DNA of 64,000 nt from Frateuria flava (GCF_017837635.1 NZ_JAGJRS010000018.1:1-64000); one strand, 5' to 3'. Positions 1-9,848 are shown, counted from the stretch's first letter. Program-made: numbers and translations. The notes: a model not told the origin generated them from the sequence alone.

Positions 1-103
1 GGCTGGGTGGGTCGCACCTCCAGAATCCCGGGATCGCCCCGGGTGAACAACCTACTGAGAGATCACAACTAGCCGGCTGCGGGAGGCGTCGGCCTCGCGG
101 CTC

Positions 104-1375
104 CTACGCCGGCTCCGGATCGGCATCGCTTTGCGGTGGCGTGCGTTCGGCCACTTTGCTGGCGTACATGGCGCGATCGGCGGCGGCATACAGGCGCGTC
201 TCGTCCTGGCCATCGTCCGGGTACAGCGCCAGGCCGATGCTGGCGCCGATGGACAGCTGCAGGCCCTGGAACTCCGTACTGGCGTCGAACGCGCGCGCCA
301 GCCGCTCGGCACGTGCCAGCGCGCCGGCCCGGTCGGCCACCTCGGGCAGGATCGCGGCAAACTCGTCCCCGCCCAGCCGCGCCAGCGTGTCGCCCGCGCG
401 GATGCCCTGCTGGAGCCGTTGCGCCACGAAGTGCAGCAAGGCGTCGCCGGCCGCGTGGCCCAGCGTGTCGTTGATGCGCTTGAAGTCGTTGAGGTCGATG
501 ACCAGCATCGCCATGCGCCCGCCGCTTTCGCGCGCACGCCTGAGCGCCTGTGCCAGCCGATTGGCGAACACGCGCCGGTTCGGCAGGCCAGTCAGCGCAT
601 CGTGCTGGGAGGCATGTTCGGCGTGGCCGATCTGTTCCTCCAGCAAGGTGAAGATCATGCCGGTGGCGACCAGGAACTTGGGCAGGTTCCACGCCTCGTC
701 CTGGATACCCCAGCCGGCCAGCCACGGCTCGAGCGCCGACGCCACGGGGAACACCGCCGCCCACGCGACGAAGCTCAGCGTGGTGAAGGCCACGCCCACC
801 GACGGGCGCGCCGCACCGCGGTAGAAGCAGAACGCCACCGCCAGGTAGTGCCAGAACAGCATCCAGTTGAGCGCCTGGTCGATCGCGCCCTGCCAGGCGA
901 ACGTGGCCTGCACCGCATAGATCCCGACCACGATCGGCACGCACCAGGACGGCTTGCGCCGGTCGCGGCGGAACACCCAGGCGGTCGAGGCCATCCCCAG
1001 CGCGGTGCACAGCAGATACGCCAGGCGTGCGTCGGCGCCGTAGGCCGCCAGCACGAAGAACGCCACGTCGGGAACCGCCGCCGCCAGCGTGATGGCCAGA
1101 TCCCGCCACCAGGCCAGGCGCGCATCGGAGCCGGCCCAGATGAAGGCCACGCTGGTCAGCAGCAGCATCGACAGCGATACGGCCAGCGCGGCGTCGGCTG
1201 CCGGGCCGGCCGCGAGGTTGCGCTCGACGAACTGCGCCACGATGTGCACCAGGATCATCGCCCACCCGACCAGCCAGTAACGCGGGCGGGTCTGGCCGGT
1301 TTTCCTGAGCAACGCGGCGAACACCAGCACCAGGCCGCCGATGGCAAGGAAATCGGGAACGACGGACAGGTTCAA
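104..1375 (-). CDS. Membrane-anchored diguanylate cyclase (GGDEF)
   Basis: This is a predicted inner-membrane enzyme making cyclic di-GMP from two GTP. The N-terminal half holds about eight hydrophobic helices. The C-terminal third is a GGDEF domain opening with DALTGLPNRR and carrying an intact GGDEF active-site motif. An RxxD (RAGD) product-inhibition site lies five residues before GGDEF, so feedback inhibition is likely. I chose a TTG start at 1375 because GGAG lies eight bases upstream and hydrophobic residues begin at once; an in-frame TTG at 1414 is an alternative. It is divergent from the next gene, also a diguanylate cyclase. The sensory ligand of the membrane domain is unknown. Confidence 0.85.
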   Translation of the reverse strand: MNLSVVPDFLAIGGLVLVFAALLRKTGQTRPRYWLVGWAMILVHIVAQFVERNLAAGPAADAALAVSLSMLLLTSVAFIWAGSDARLAWWRDLAITLAAAVPDVAFFVLAAYGADARLAYLLCTALGMASTAWVFRRDRRKPSWCVPIVVGIYAVQATFAWQGAIDQALNWMLFWHYLAVAFCFYRGAARPSVGVAFTTLSFVAWAAVFPVASALEPWLAGWGIQDEAWNLPKFLVATGMIFTLLEEQIGHAEHASQHDALTGLPNRRVFANRLAQALRRARESGGRMAMLVIDLNDFKRINDTLGHAAGDALLHFVAQRLQQGIRAGDTLARLGGDEFAAILPEVADRAGALARAERLARAFDASTEFQGLQLSIGASIGLALYPDDGQDETRLYAAADRAMYASKVAERTPPQSDADPEPA

Positions 1376-1530
1376 GCGCGTGTCTCCGCACCGTCGACCG
1401 GCGCGATCAGCCAAAAAAATCCAGATCGCTTATCGGCCATGCGCGCGCAAGCTTGAATCGGGCCGGCCAAGGGCGCAACTGCAGGTGCGCGCGACCTCAA
1501 GTGTCTGTCCCGCCCGGCCGATAAGGAAGC

Positions 1531-3561
1531 ATGAAAGCCTTTTTCCTGTCCGGGTTGTTCCTGTTGCTGCCGGCCCTAGCCATCGCCGGTGAGCGCGTGG
1601 ACGACGTGCTGCGCGACCAGCGCCTGCACGGGTACCGCTCGGCGGCGGCGGCCATCGAGCGTCTGGGCAAGGCAGATGACGTGCCAGGGGCGGACGCGCC
1701 GCTGGAGCAACGCTGGCGCTACCACAGCGCCTTGCTTGACCTGGCCATGGCAGGTGGTGGGGCCGCCTCCCTGGAAGCGAGCATGAAGGCGCTCGAAGCC
1801 ATGGCGACCCATGAGGCCTGCATGCGCTGCCGCTTCGACCTGCTGCTGGCCAAAGCCAACCTCACTGTACGGGCCTCCACGCCCGCCGCGGGGCGGGTCT
1901 ACCTCGACCAGGCCGCCGCTCTGCTGCCACAACTGGATGGCGACCCCAGCGCGCCAGCGGCGCTGTTGTCCGCCCAAGCCTGGAATGCAGGCGTGGACGG
2001 ACGCTTCAACCTGGCCATCGAAACGCGCCTGAAGGCCTACGACCTGGCCGCCGAGCGTCATGATGAAGCCGAGCAGATCCGCCAACTCGCCGCCATGACC
2101 CCTCTGAACGCCGACATGGGCGACCCGCGCCGTGCCGTCGAGGTCGGGGAGGAGGCCTATGGCCGCGCCAATGCCGTGAACTACCACGCCATCATGGGCA
2201 CCATTGCGCTGGACCTGGGTCACGCCTATTCGCTGCTGGACGACCGGCCGCACCAGCGGGTGGCACTGGAACGCGCGCTGGCCCTCTCCGAGCACGATCC
2301 CGCTCAGATGGCCATCCGCATCCTGGCGCTCAACAACCTTTCCGACTACTACCTCAGCCAGTCCGGCCAGAATCAGCGCGTGCTCGACTATGCGCGCCGC
2401 GCCGATGCGCTGGCCCGCGATGCCGGCAGCGAGATCGACCGTGCCGCGCCGTTGGCCAATATCGGCATCGCGCTCAGCCGACAGGGCAGGTTCGACGCGA
2501 GCGTGGCCACGTTGCACCAGGCCATCGACATCTCCGAACGCCACGGCAATACCACCTACGTCATCGGCATCACGCAGGAACTGGTCAAGGTGCTCGAAAG
2601 CGCTGGACGCTACCGCGAAGCGCTGGCGCAACTGCAGAAGGCCGACGCCCTGGAGGCCGACCTCACTCGCCAGCAGCGTGAGAAAGTGGTGCTCGACCTG
2701 CAGGAAAAGTACGCGGCCGAGCGCAAGAGCCAGCAGATCGCCCAATTGTCGGCGCAGAACCAGCTCAAGCAGGCCCAGCTGGCCGCCGAGAGCTGGCGCA
2801 ACCGGCTCTGGGTCGCCCTAGCGGCCATGCTCGCGCTGGGCTCGGTGCTGCTGATGCATTCGATCCGGCGCGCCCGGCAGGCCAACCGGCGGCTGGCGCG
2901 GCAGTCCTCGGTCGATCCGCTCACCGGCGCGTTCAACCGCCGCCACGCGCAGGGCTTGCTCGACCACCTGCAGCAACCGGCACGCCGGCGCGCGACCGAC
3001 CCGGAACCGGGAGCCGGCACCGGCTTGCTGATCCTGGACCTGGATTTCTTCAAGCACATCAACGACAGCTGGGGCCACGCCGCTGGCGATGCCGTGCTGG
3101 TGGCCGTCGCGCAGCGCCTGCGCGGCCTGCTGCGCCATGGCGATGCGATCGTGCGCTGGGGCGGCGAGGAGTTCGTGCTGATCCTGCGCGACACACCGGC
3201 CAGCGCCCTGCCCGCGTTGGCGCGCCACGTACTGCATGCGATCGGCGACGCACCGGTGGAGTTCGCCGACCAGCGCGTGCCGGTGACGGCCTCGATCGGT
3301 GCGGTGAATTTCCCGGCCCGGCCCGGCCAGGGGTGGGAGGATGCGCTGGCGCTGGCGGACCTGGCGCTGTACCAGGCCAAGGCGGGCGGCCGCAATCAGG
3401 CCTTCTGCCTGACCCGCGTATCGACCGGCGCCGACTCCGCGCGGCTGTCCCGCGACCTGGCGCAGGCGCGCGCTGCGGGCGAGGTGGATCTGGAAGTCGT
3501 GCCCGGCCCCGTCAGGACGCTTGCCGCCTTGAGCGAGGCGCGCGTGGCGCTGTCGGCCTAA
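1531..3561 (+). CDS. TPR-repeat diguanylate cyclase (GGDEF), exported sensor domain
   Basis: A 676-residue sensor enzyme. A signal peptide ending near ALAIAG is followed by about 390 residues of helical tetratricopeptide-like repeats, then a coiled-coil stretch and one transmembrane helix around residues 425-443. The cytoplasmic GGDEF domain has an intact GGEEF motif at residues 544-548 and an RxxD inhibitory site (RHGD) five residues before it. The layout implies a periplasmic TPR domain that senses a protein or peptide and controls c-di-GMP synthesis inside. An AAGGAAG ribosome site precedes the ATG. The gene is divergent from another diguanylate cyclase and convergent with a hybrid kinase. 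Confidence 0.88.
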   Translation: MKAFFLSGLFLLLPALAIAGERVDDVLRDQRLHGYRSAAAAIERLGKADDVPGADAPLEQRWRYHSALLDLAMAGGGAASLEASMKALEAMATHEACMRCRFDLLLAKANLTVRASTPAAGRVYLDQAAALLPQLDGDPSAPAALLSAQAWNAGVDGRFNLAIETRLKAYDLAAERHDEAEQIRQLAAMTPLNADMGDPRRAVEVGEEAYGRANAVNYHAIMGTIALDLGHAYSLLDDRPHQRVALERALALSEHDPAQMAIRILALNNLSDYYLSQSGQNQRVLDYARRADALARDAGSEIDRAAPLANIGIALSRQGRFDASVATLHQAIDISERHGNTTYVIGITQELVKVLESAGRYREALAQLQKADALEADLTRQQREKVVLDLQEKYAAERKSQQIAQLSAQNQLKQAQLAAESWRNRLWVALAAMLALGSVLLMHSIRRARQANRRLARQSSVDPLTGAFNRRHAQGLLDHLQQPARRRATDPEPGAGTGLLILDLDFFKHINDSWGHAAGDAVLVAVAQRLRGLLRHGDAIVRWGGEEFVLILRDTPASALPALARHVLHAIGDAPVEFADQRVPVTASIGAVNFPARPGQGWEDALALADLALYQAKAGGRNQAFCLTRVSTGADSARLSRDLAQARAAGEVDLEVVPGPVRTLAALSEARVALSA

Positions 3562-3576
3562 AGTCCCAGGCATCGC

Positions 3577-6216
3577 TCATGCGCGGCGCACCGGGCGGTT
3601 CCGGCCGTTCGCGCCGATCATGTTCTGCACCTTGGCCAGCAGGTCTTCGTCGCGGAATGGCTTGCTTACGATGCGCTCGTCTCCGATGTCCTTGAACGCA
3701 CCGAAGTCGGCATAGCCGGTGAGAAACAGGATGGGTAGCGAGGGCCGCTTGGCGTGTGCCTCGCGCGCCACCTCCGAGCCGTTCATGCCGGGCATCGCGT
3801 AGTCCATCAGCATCAGGTCGATCTCGCCGCCCTCGCGGTCGAGCACGTCCAGCGCCGAACCGCCGCTGCCAGCCTCGATCACCTCGTAGCCGCGCTCGGC
3901 GAGAATCGCGGCGGTGACCTCGCGCACGTCGGTATCGTCATCGACCAGCAGGATGCGATGCCGTGCCACGCCGTCGGCCCGGTGTACCGGTGTCGATGGC
4001 GCCTCTTCCGCGTGCGCCGTGGCGCCGGCCGCGCGCGGCAGGTACACCTTGACCGATGTGCCTTCATGCGGCCGCGTGTCGATCCGCACGCCGCCGCCGG
4101 ACTGCTTGGCGAAGCCATATACCTGCGCCAGGCCGAGCCCGGAACCCTTGCCCACCTCCTTGGTGGTGAAGAACGGTTCGAACGCGCGCGCGAGCACCTC
4201 CGGCGTCATGCCGCTGCCGTGGTCGGTCACCGCGACCATCACGTAATCGCCGGGCGCGGGTTCCTCCGGCCGGGACGCCGGATCGCGCAATGCCACATTC
4301 GCGGTTTCCACGATCAGCTCGCTGCCCACGGGTGAGGCATCGCGCGCATTGATCGCCAGGTTGAGGATCACCAGCTCGATCTGGGTCGGATCGACCAGTG
4401 CGGTCCACAGACCCGGCTGCAGCCTCATGGTGAGCTGGACCGAGCCGCCCATGGAACTCTGCAGAAGATCGCGCATGCCGGCAACGATGCCGTTGAGGTC
4501 CACCGCCTTGGCTTCCAGCCGCTGGCGGCGCGAGAAGGCGAGCAGTTGCGCGGTCAGTTTGGCGCCGCGCGAGGCGGCGTCCTTCATGAAGGTCAGGCGC
4601 TGGCGGATGCGCGGATCGCTCTCGAGCTTTTCCGCGCACACGCGCTCGAGCATGCTGATGTTGCCGGTGATCACGGTGAGCAGGTTGTTGAAATCGTGCG
4701 CCACGCCGGAGGTGAGCTGGCCGACGGCTTCGAGCCGCTGCATCTGGCGCAACGTGGCCTCCACCCGCTCGCGCTCCTCGATTTGCGCCAGCAGTTGACG
4801 GTTGGTCGCGGCCAGCTCGGTGGTGCGCTCGGCGACGCCGCGTTCGAGCGCTTCCTGCGCGTGATGTTCGAGCGTGCGATCGCGCAATACTTTGAGGTAG
4901 CCGAGCAGCCGGCCGCCGCCGTTGCGCAGCGGCATCATCAGGCCGCTGGAAAAGAAGCGCGAACCGTCCTTGCGCACGCGCTGCCGGTCGTACTGGGCGC
5001 GCCCGGTCTCGGCGGCGCATCGCATTTCCTCTTCCAGCACACCCTGGTTGCGGTCCTCGGGCGTGAAGATGATGTCCACCCGCTGGCCCAGTACTTCGTC
5101 TTCGCGCCAGCCCAGGAGGCGCTGCGCGCCGGAGTTCCACAGCGTGATGCGCCCCTCCAGGTCGAGCGTCAGGATTCCGTAGCCGGTGGTGCTTTCCAGG
5201 ATCAGCTTGAGCCGGTTGCTGGTCGCGCGCAGCGCGGCTTCGGCGCGCGCGCGCTCGACGTTGGCCCAGGTGCGCTCGGCCACCTCGCGCACGACCGCTT
5301 CGTCCTCGTCGGTCCAGTGCCGCGGCTCGCGCTGCTGCACCGACAGAAAGGCCGCCAGCCGGCCGCCCTTGACCAGCGGCACGGTCAGGCTGGCACGCAG
5401 ACCGCCGAGCGCGTGGTGGGCCTTGGCCACCTCCGGTTCGACCCGCGGATCATCGAAGGGATCGTCCACGCGGATGGCCACGCCGGTCAGCGCTTCGGCG
5501 ATCAGCCGGGGACCGAGCTCGGACAGGCGGTGCCGCCCCACCGCGCTGGGCATGTCGCCGCGCAGCCAGTCGCGCTCGACGGTGAAGTATTCGCCGGTGT
5601 CGTCCACTTCGCAGTACCCCACGCGATCGGCACGCAGGTGCCAGCCCAGCCGGCGCGCGGCGACGGCCATTACGTCGCGCGGGTCGGTCAGGTCGCGCAG
5701 GGCGTCGCCCAGCCGCGTGCGGAAGCGAAGGCGTCGCTCGGCGAGCACACGCTGGGTGGTCTGGATCGCTTCGTTGACCAGCCCCGCCACCCGCCCGTTT
5801 TCGTCGCGTACCGGTCCGATCCAGTAGTCGTAGTACGCCACCTCGCGGAACGTCTGGCGTTCGATCAGGAACCGCGCGTCGCGAAAGCAGCTGGGTGTGC
5901 CCTCCAGCGCGCGCTGGATCACCGGTTCGGTGATGTCGGGCGCTTCCGGCCAGACGTCGCGGAACGGCCGTCCCAGCGCCTCCGGCCGGCTGCCCAGCAG
6001 TGGCCGGTACGCATCGTTGTAGATGCACGTCAGCTCCGGCCCCCAACCGAGCGCGATCGGCAATTCGCTCTCAAGCATCATGGACACGAGCGTGCACAGC
6101 GAGCCGGACCAACGATCGTACGGTCCCAGCGGCGAGTCGGCCCAGTCGAAGTCGCGGATGCGCTGCGCCATCTCGCCGCTGCCGGCGATGAAACCGCCCC
6201 CTGCTGACGCTGGCAT
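3577..6216 (-). CDS. Hybrid sensor histidine kinase (PAS-GAF-PAS-HisKA-HATPase-REC)
   Basis: A soluble 879-residue hybrid kinase. An N-terminal PAS-like domain (YNDAYRPLLGSRPEALG) is followed by a GAF domain around residues 150-320 and a second PAS domain. The HisKA dimerisation helix has the phospho-acceptor His near residue 507 in VAHDFNNLL. The HATPase has N-box NLAINARDA and GSGLGLAQV. A C-terminal receiver domain has its phospho-acceptor Asp near residue 805 in MDYAMPGMNG. No transmembrane segment is visible, so it probably senses a cytoplasmic, light or redox cue. An ATG at 6303 is in frame, but 6216 has an AGGA-type site. No partner response regulator is adjacent. Confidence 0.87.
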   Translation of the reverse strand: MPASAGGGFIAGSGEMAQRIRDFDWADSPLGPYDRWSGSLCTLVSMMLESELPIALGWGPELTCIYNDAYRPLLGSRPEALGRPFRDVWPEAPDITEPVIQRALEGTPSCFRDARFLIERQTFREVAYYDYWIGPVRDENGRVAGLVNEAIQTTQRVLAERRLRFRTRLGDALRDLTDPRDVMAVAARRLGWHLRADRVGYCEVDDTGEYFTVERDWLRGDMPSAVGRHRLSELGPRLIAEALTGVAIRVDDPFDDPRVEPEVAKAHHALGGLRASLTVPLVKGGRLAAFLSVQQREPRHWTDEDEAVVREVAERTWANVERARAEAALRATSNRLKLILESTTGYGILTLDLEGRITLWNSGAQRLLGWREDEVLGQRVDIIFTPEDRNQGVLEEEMRCAAETGRAQYDRQRVRKDGSRFFSSGLMMPLRNGGGRLLGYLKVLRDRTLEHHAQEALERGVAERTTELAATNRQLLAQIEERERVEATLRQMQRLEAVGQLTSGVAHDFNNLLTVITGNISMLERVCAEKLESDPRIRQRLTFMKDAASRGAKLTAQLLAFSRRQRLEAKAVDLNGIVAGMRDLLQSSMGGSVQLTMRLQPGLWTALVDPTQIELVILNLAINARDASPVGSELIVETANVALRDPASRPEEPAPGDYVMVAVTDHGSGMTPEVLARAFEPFFTTKEVGKGSGLGLAQVYGFAKQSGGGVRIDTRPHEGTSVKVYLPRAAGATAHAEEAPSTPVHRADGVARHRILLVDDDTDVREVTAAILAERGYEVIEAGSGGSALDVLDREGGEIDLMLMDYAMPGMNGSEVAREAHAKRPSLPILFLTGYADFGAFKDIGDERIVSKPFRDEDLLAKVQNMIGANGRNRPVRRA

Positions 6217-6507
6217 GGAGGATCCTGGCAAGCGCACTCCTCGCGAGCCTCCCTGCGCGACATGCTGGTTGGATGGGATGGCCGGTTCAGGCGTGGCGGC
6301 CATCCGTGCCGGTCCCGCACCGTGCGCCTTCCGCTCGTCAGGCCGGCGGCCGGTCGCGGGTCGCCATCTGTGACGCCGTTCACACTATCGACCGGCCCTT
6401 GTCGCCGGGCCGGCAAGGGGCCGTGAGGGTGCTGTCTCGTCGGGTCCGCTGCGCCGCCCGGGCTTCACGCGACGGCCACCCGGGCTGTCGCCCCATGGCG
6501 CATCCAC

Positions 6508-7407
6508 ATGCCCGAAGAAATACTCGATTGCCTGATCGTGGGGGCCGGTCCCGCCGGTCTCACGGCGGCCACCTACCTGGCCCGCTTCCGCCGGCACATC
6601 CTGCTGGCCGATGCGGGGGCCAGCCGCGCGCGCTGGATCCCGGCCAGCCACAACTGCCCGGGCTTTCCGTTCGGCGTGGCGGGCAACGAGTTGCTCGCGC
6701 GTTTCCGGCTGCAGGCACAGGCGTACGGCGTGCCTGGCGTGCGCACCCGCATTACCCAGCTGGACCGCCACGCCGAAGGCTTTACCGCCAGCGACGGCGA
6801 GCGCCGGTGGCATGCGCGCACGGTGATGCTGGCCACCGGGGTGGTCGACCGCCTGCCCACGCTCGAAGGCGTGGAGGACGCGATCGCCTCGGGCACCGTG
6901 CGCCTGTGCGCGGTCTGCGACGCCTACGAGGCGCGCGATGACGTGATCGGCGTGCTCGGCCCGGCCGATTCGGCGGTCGGGCATGCCGCGTTCCTGCGCA
7001 CGTTCTCCCGGCACGTCTGCGTGCTGCCCACCGACGACACGGCGCTGGACGAGGGCCTGCAGCGACGCGCGACCGACGGCGGGGTGCAGCTGTGGCCCGC
7101 CCCGCGGCGGCTCGAGCTGGTCGACGGTGTCTGCCAGGCCCACTTTGCCGACGGTCGGCGGCTGCGTCTGGAGACGCTCTATCCGGTGCTGGGCGCCGAT
7201 GCGCAGTCGGGACTCGCCGCGGCTCTGGGCGCGCGGATGGACGACGAAGGCGCGCTGGTGGTGGACGACCACCTGCAGACCAGCGTCCCCGGAATCTACG
7301 CCATCGGCGACGTGGTCAGCGCGCTCAACCAGATAAGCGTTGCGGTGGGCCATGCGGCGATCGCCGCGACCGCCGTGCACCGGCGGCTGCCCCCCAATCA
7401 TTGCTAG
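6508..7407 (+). CDS. NAD(P)/FAD oxidoreductase, thioredoxin-reductase-like
   Basis: A 299-residue flavoprotein of the class II pyridine nucleotide-disulfide oxidoreductase fold. The N-terminal FAD site is VGAGPAGLTAATYLARF. A CxxC pair in CAVCDAYE sits where thioredoxin reductase has CATC. The C-terminal FAD contact is GIYAIGDVVSALNQISVAVG. True thioredoxin reductases are about 310-320 residues and have a clear GxGxxA NADPH site; here that segment reads GVLGPADSAVGHAAF, with a proline in the loop. A thioredoxin-reductase-like enzyme of unknown partner is therefore safer than trxB. It stands alone between opposing genes. Confidence 0.8.
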   Translation: MPEEILDCLIVGAGPAGLTAATYLARFRRHILLADAGASRARWIPASHNCPGFPFGVAGNELLARFRLQAQAYGVPGVRTRITQLDRHAEGFTASDGERRWHARTVMLATGVVDRLPTLEGVEDAIASGTVRLCAVCDAYEARDDVIGVLGPADSAVGHAAFLRTFSRHVCVLPTDDTALDEGLQRRATDGGVQLWPAPRRLELVDGVCQAHFADGRRLRLETLYPVLGADAQSGLAAALGARMDDEGALVVDDHLQTSVPGIYAIGDVVSALNQISVAVGHAAIAATAVHRRLPPNHC

Positions 7408-7428
7408 ATGCTCGACCCAGGGCGGGCT

Positions 7429-8274
7429 TCATCGCGCCGAAGCGGCCCCGGCCGGCAGCGTGGCGCCAGTAAGCAGGGCACGGATCTGCCGCAGCTTTGC
7501 CTTGACCTGGGCCTCGTCGTCTGCACCCAGGCGCATCAGCAGCTTCTGCCCCGCCGAACGTGCCTCCAGGCCAGCATCCGCGTAGCGATAGAACACCTTC
7601 GGCTGCACCAGGGCCACCGGCCCATCCGGCACCGGCGCGGCCAGCATGTCGTCGATGGCGATCACCAGGCGGTCGTTGAAGTAGCCCTTCGGATAGCCAA
7701 GGTCGCGATAAGCCTGCTGGAACAGCGGGTAGTGCGCGACGTACCACGCCACCAGCGCCTTGGGATCGACGCCCTCGAGCACCTGCATGTACGGCGCATA
7801 GCGCTCGGCATTGCGCGGGCTCAGGGTGATGGCGCCATCGGCCTGCTCGACCACGAACGCGCCCTGGGGCGTCTTCAGCGGCAGGATGTTGGTGCCCACG
7901 CTCTGGCGCGGCAGCGCGTCCACCGTGGCGACAACGCGGCGGATGATCTGGTCACGCCGCAGCAGCCCGTCCAGCGGGCTGCCGCCCAGCGCCAGCAGCG
8001 CGCTGGCGACATCGGTATCGCTGGCATCCAGCGCCGGCAGCGGCGCAGTCGAGGCAAGTGCCGGCGTGGCCTGGGCGATGGGATGCTGGATCGCGGTGGA
8101 AGCGGCTGCCGGCCCGGTGCCGGCGCTGGCGGCTGTCGTCGACGCCGGCACCGGCGTCGGCTCGCCGCCCGCCTGCGTGGCCTTGCGCCAGATGAACACG
8201 CCCACGGCGATGGCCAGGATCACCACCACGCCCGAGACCAGCCACTGCCCGATGGAAGACTGCTTCTTTTTCAA
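7429..8274 (-). CDS. DUF3014-like single-pass membrane protein
   Basis: The protein begins with a short basic stretch and one transmembrane helix (WLVSGVVVILAIAVGVFIW), then an Ala/Pro/Thr-rich linker and a globular C-terminal region (LDGLLRRDQIIRRVVATVDALP and onward). This fits the DUF3014 family of envelope proteins, whose function is unknown. The only start just before the hydrophobic helix is a TTG at 8274, giving 281 residues; longer starts add an unlikely Cys/Arg-rich leader. The gene is convergent with the upstream flavoprotein and lies after the transporter gene on the same strand. Confidence 0.65.
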   Translation of the reverse strand: MKKKQSSIGQWLVSGVVVILAIAVGVFIWRKATQAGGEPTPVPASTTAASAGTGPAAASTAIQHPIAQATPALASTAPLPALDASDTDVASALLALGGSPLDGLLRRDQIIRRVVATVDALPRQSVGTNILPLKTPQGAFVVEQADGAITLSPRNAERYAPYMQVLEGVDPKALVAWYVAHYPLFQQAYRDLGYPKGYFNDRLVIAIDDMLAAPVPDGPVALVQPKVFYRYADAGLEARSAGQKLLMRLGADDEAQVKAKLRQIRALLTGATLPAGAASAR

Positions 8275-8356
8275 TGCGCTTACCGCCCGTGTGAATTGCC
8301 TGCCCCCTGCATAACCCCCGTGGCGGCGATGTGCAACCCAAGCGACGGCGCCGTAC

Positions 8357-9052
8357 TCAGGGAACCGCGCCAAACAGCATGCCCGTGCCGGTGGTGAGCC
8401 CCATCGCCAGGGCGCCCCAGAACGCGATGCGCAGCGCACCGACACCAGCGGCGGCCCCGCCCATCCGCGCGGCGAGTGCGCCGAGCAGCGCCAGGCAGGC
8501 GAGCGAGACGGCGAAGACCAGCCATAGCTGCATCGCTCCGGACGCCATCGCCGCCACCAGCAGCGGCACCACGGCGCCCACCGCGAAGCTTGCCGCGGAG
8601 GCGGCCGCCGCCTGCAGCGGTCGCGCCCGGAACACCTCGGTGATGCCCAGTTCGTCGCGCGCGTGGGCGTCGAGCGCGTCGTGCGCCATCAGCTGTTGGG
8701 CGACCTGCCGTGCCAGTGCCGGCTCCAGTCCACGCCCGACGTAGATGTTGGCCAGCTCGCGGTGTTCGGCATCGGTGTCGGTGGCCAGCTCCTCGCGCTC
8801 GCGGGCGAGCTCGGCCTGCTCGCTGTCGGCTTGCGAATGGACCGACACGTACTCCCCCGCCGCCATCGACATCGCGCCGGCAACCAGTGCAGCGATGCCG
8901 GCGAGAAGCACGGCATGGCGGTCCGCGTGCGCGGCCGCGACACCCATCAGCAGGCTCGCGGTGGAGACGATCCCGTCGTTGGCGCCGAGCACGGCGGCGC
9001 GCAGCCAGCCCATGTGCCCGGTCCGGTGGCGTTCGTGGTGGTGACGGCGCAT
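8357..9052 (-). CDS. VIT1/CCC1-family iron/manganese transporter
   Basis: A 231-residue membrane protein of the vacuolar iron transporter family, which moves Fe2+ or Mn2+ out of the cytoplasm. The family signature is clear near the N-terminus: LGANDGIVSTASLLMGVAAA. A second helix carries the typical MAAGEYVSVHSQAD motif, where conserved Met and Glu residues line the metal path. Two to three further helices close the protein. A cytoplasmic helical arm rich in Glu (QAELAREREEL) lies between, as in the family metal-binding domain. It starts with a His-rich MRRHHHERH stretch that may also bind metal. Confidence 0.87.
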   Translation of the reverse strand: MRRHHHERHRTGHMGWLRAAVLGANDGIVSTASLLMGVAAAHADRHAVLLAGIAALVAGAMSMAAGEYVSVHSQADSEQAELAREREELATDTDAEHRELANIYVGRGLEPALARQVAQQLMAHDALDAHARDELGITEVFRARPLQAAAASAASFAVGAVVPLLVAAMASGAMQLWLVFAVSLACLALLGALAARMGGAAAGVGALRIAFWGALAMGLTTGTGMLFGAVP

Positions 9053-9204
9053 GGGCGCTCCTCGGCTATGGATGGGGCGAGCATACCGTCGCAGCCCGAC
9101 TGCTGGCCGCAGCCAGGCATACCGGGCTGGCGTGTGCCTGGCAGGCTTTACGGGGCGGTCACCGCACGGCCGTCAGCATGAGCCCGTTGCGAGGAGGAGC
9201 CGCC

Positions 9205-9558
9205 ATGTCCCGATCGACCACCCCGACCGGCCCCGGGCCGGGCAAGACCACCAGCAATCCGGCCATCAGCGGCGTCGGCACCGGCATGGGCGCGGGCAAC
9301 GCCGCCGGCCCCGGCGTCGTCGGTGGCGTGCAGGCCGGCACCGTCAACGATGCCGCCCAGGGCGCCAGCACCGGCGACGCGGCCGATCCGAGCCTGGGCA
9401 GCGGCATGGCCGTGCCCGAGCAGGGCAACCGCATGGGCGACGCGGCCACCGCGGGGGCGCCTGGCATGGGCGAAAGGCCGCTGGGTGTCGGCGGCGCGCC
9501 GATCGAACCAGACGCGCTGCCCTACAACGTGATCTCACCCCCGAACGCGGGGCGTTGA
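9205..9558 (+). CDS. Small Gly/Ala/Pro-rich hypothetical protein
   Basis: A 117-residue low-complexity protein preceded by a strong GAGGAGGAG ribosome site. It is rich in Gly, Ala, Thr and Pro, with no signal peptide or transmembrane segment. Short repeats such as GVGTGMGAGNAAGPG and paired GDA modules suggest a disordered polypeptide. Similar small proteins are often annotated as hypothetical in this order. I do not recognise a function. The start is well supported by the ribosome site; the reading frame keeps normal high-GC codon use, with third positions mostly G or C. Confidence 0.65.
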   Translation: MSRSTTPTGPGPGKTTSNPAISGVGTGMGAGNAAGPGVVGGVQAGTVNDAAQGASTGDAADPSLGSGMAVPEQGNRMGDAATAGAPGMGERPLGVGGAPIEPDALPYNVISPPNAGR

Positions 9559-9669
9559 GGCGGCTGCCCCCAAGCCTCACCAGAGGAGCTGTCGCCGCTT
9601 CACCGCGGGCGCATTGGAGCTGAGGCAAGAGGACTTGCCGGTCTGTCTGCGCGAGCGGCGCACCTGGCT

Positions 9670-9705
9670 CCCTCTCCCCTCCGGGGAGAGGGTTGGGGTG
9701 AAGGG
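9670..9705. repeat. CCTCTCCCC/GGGGAGAGGG palindromic repeat
   Basis: A short perfect palindrome reading CCCTCTCCCC, TCC, GGGGAGAGGG followed by TTGGGGTGA. The same core recurs at about 60.1-60.5 kb. It lies in the 338-base gap between the small Gly-rich gene and rplI. The rest of that gap holds only the rplI terminator. Confidence 0.6.
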
Positions 9706-9848
9706 CCGGGGCTCGCGGGAATGCTTCCCCCATGGGGCTTTGTTGGTCGTTCCAGCGTTGGCTTTCCGCGACCTCGGCCCCTGCCCGCCCGGACCGGACT
9801 CGACGCCATCAACCCCCTGGAGGGATTTCCGGCAAGCAGGCAAAAGAA

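Noticed and set aside
131-1456. A long plus-strand open frame opposite the first diguanylate cyclase
   Set aside because: High GC leaves antisense frames open. The minus strand gives clear membrane helices and GGDEF; the plus-strand product is Arg/His/Gln-rich with no family features.
6508-7407. Naming the flavoprotein trxB
   Set aside because: The CxxC is present but length and the NADPH-loop sequence differ from true thioredoxin reductases.
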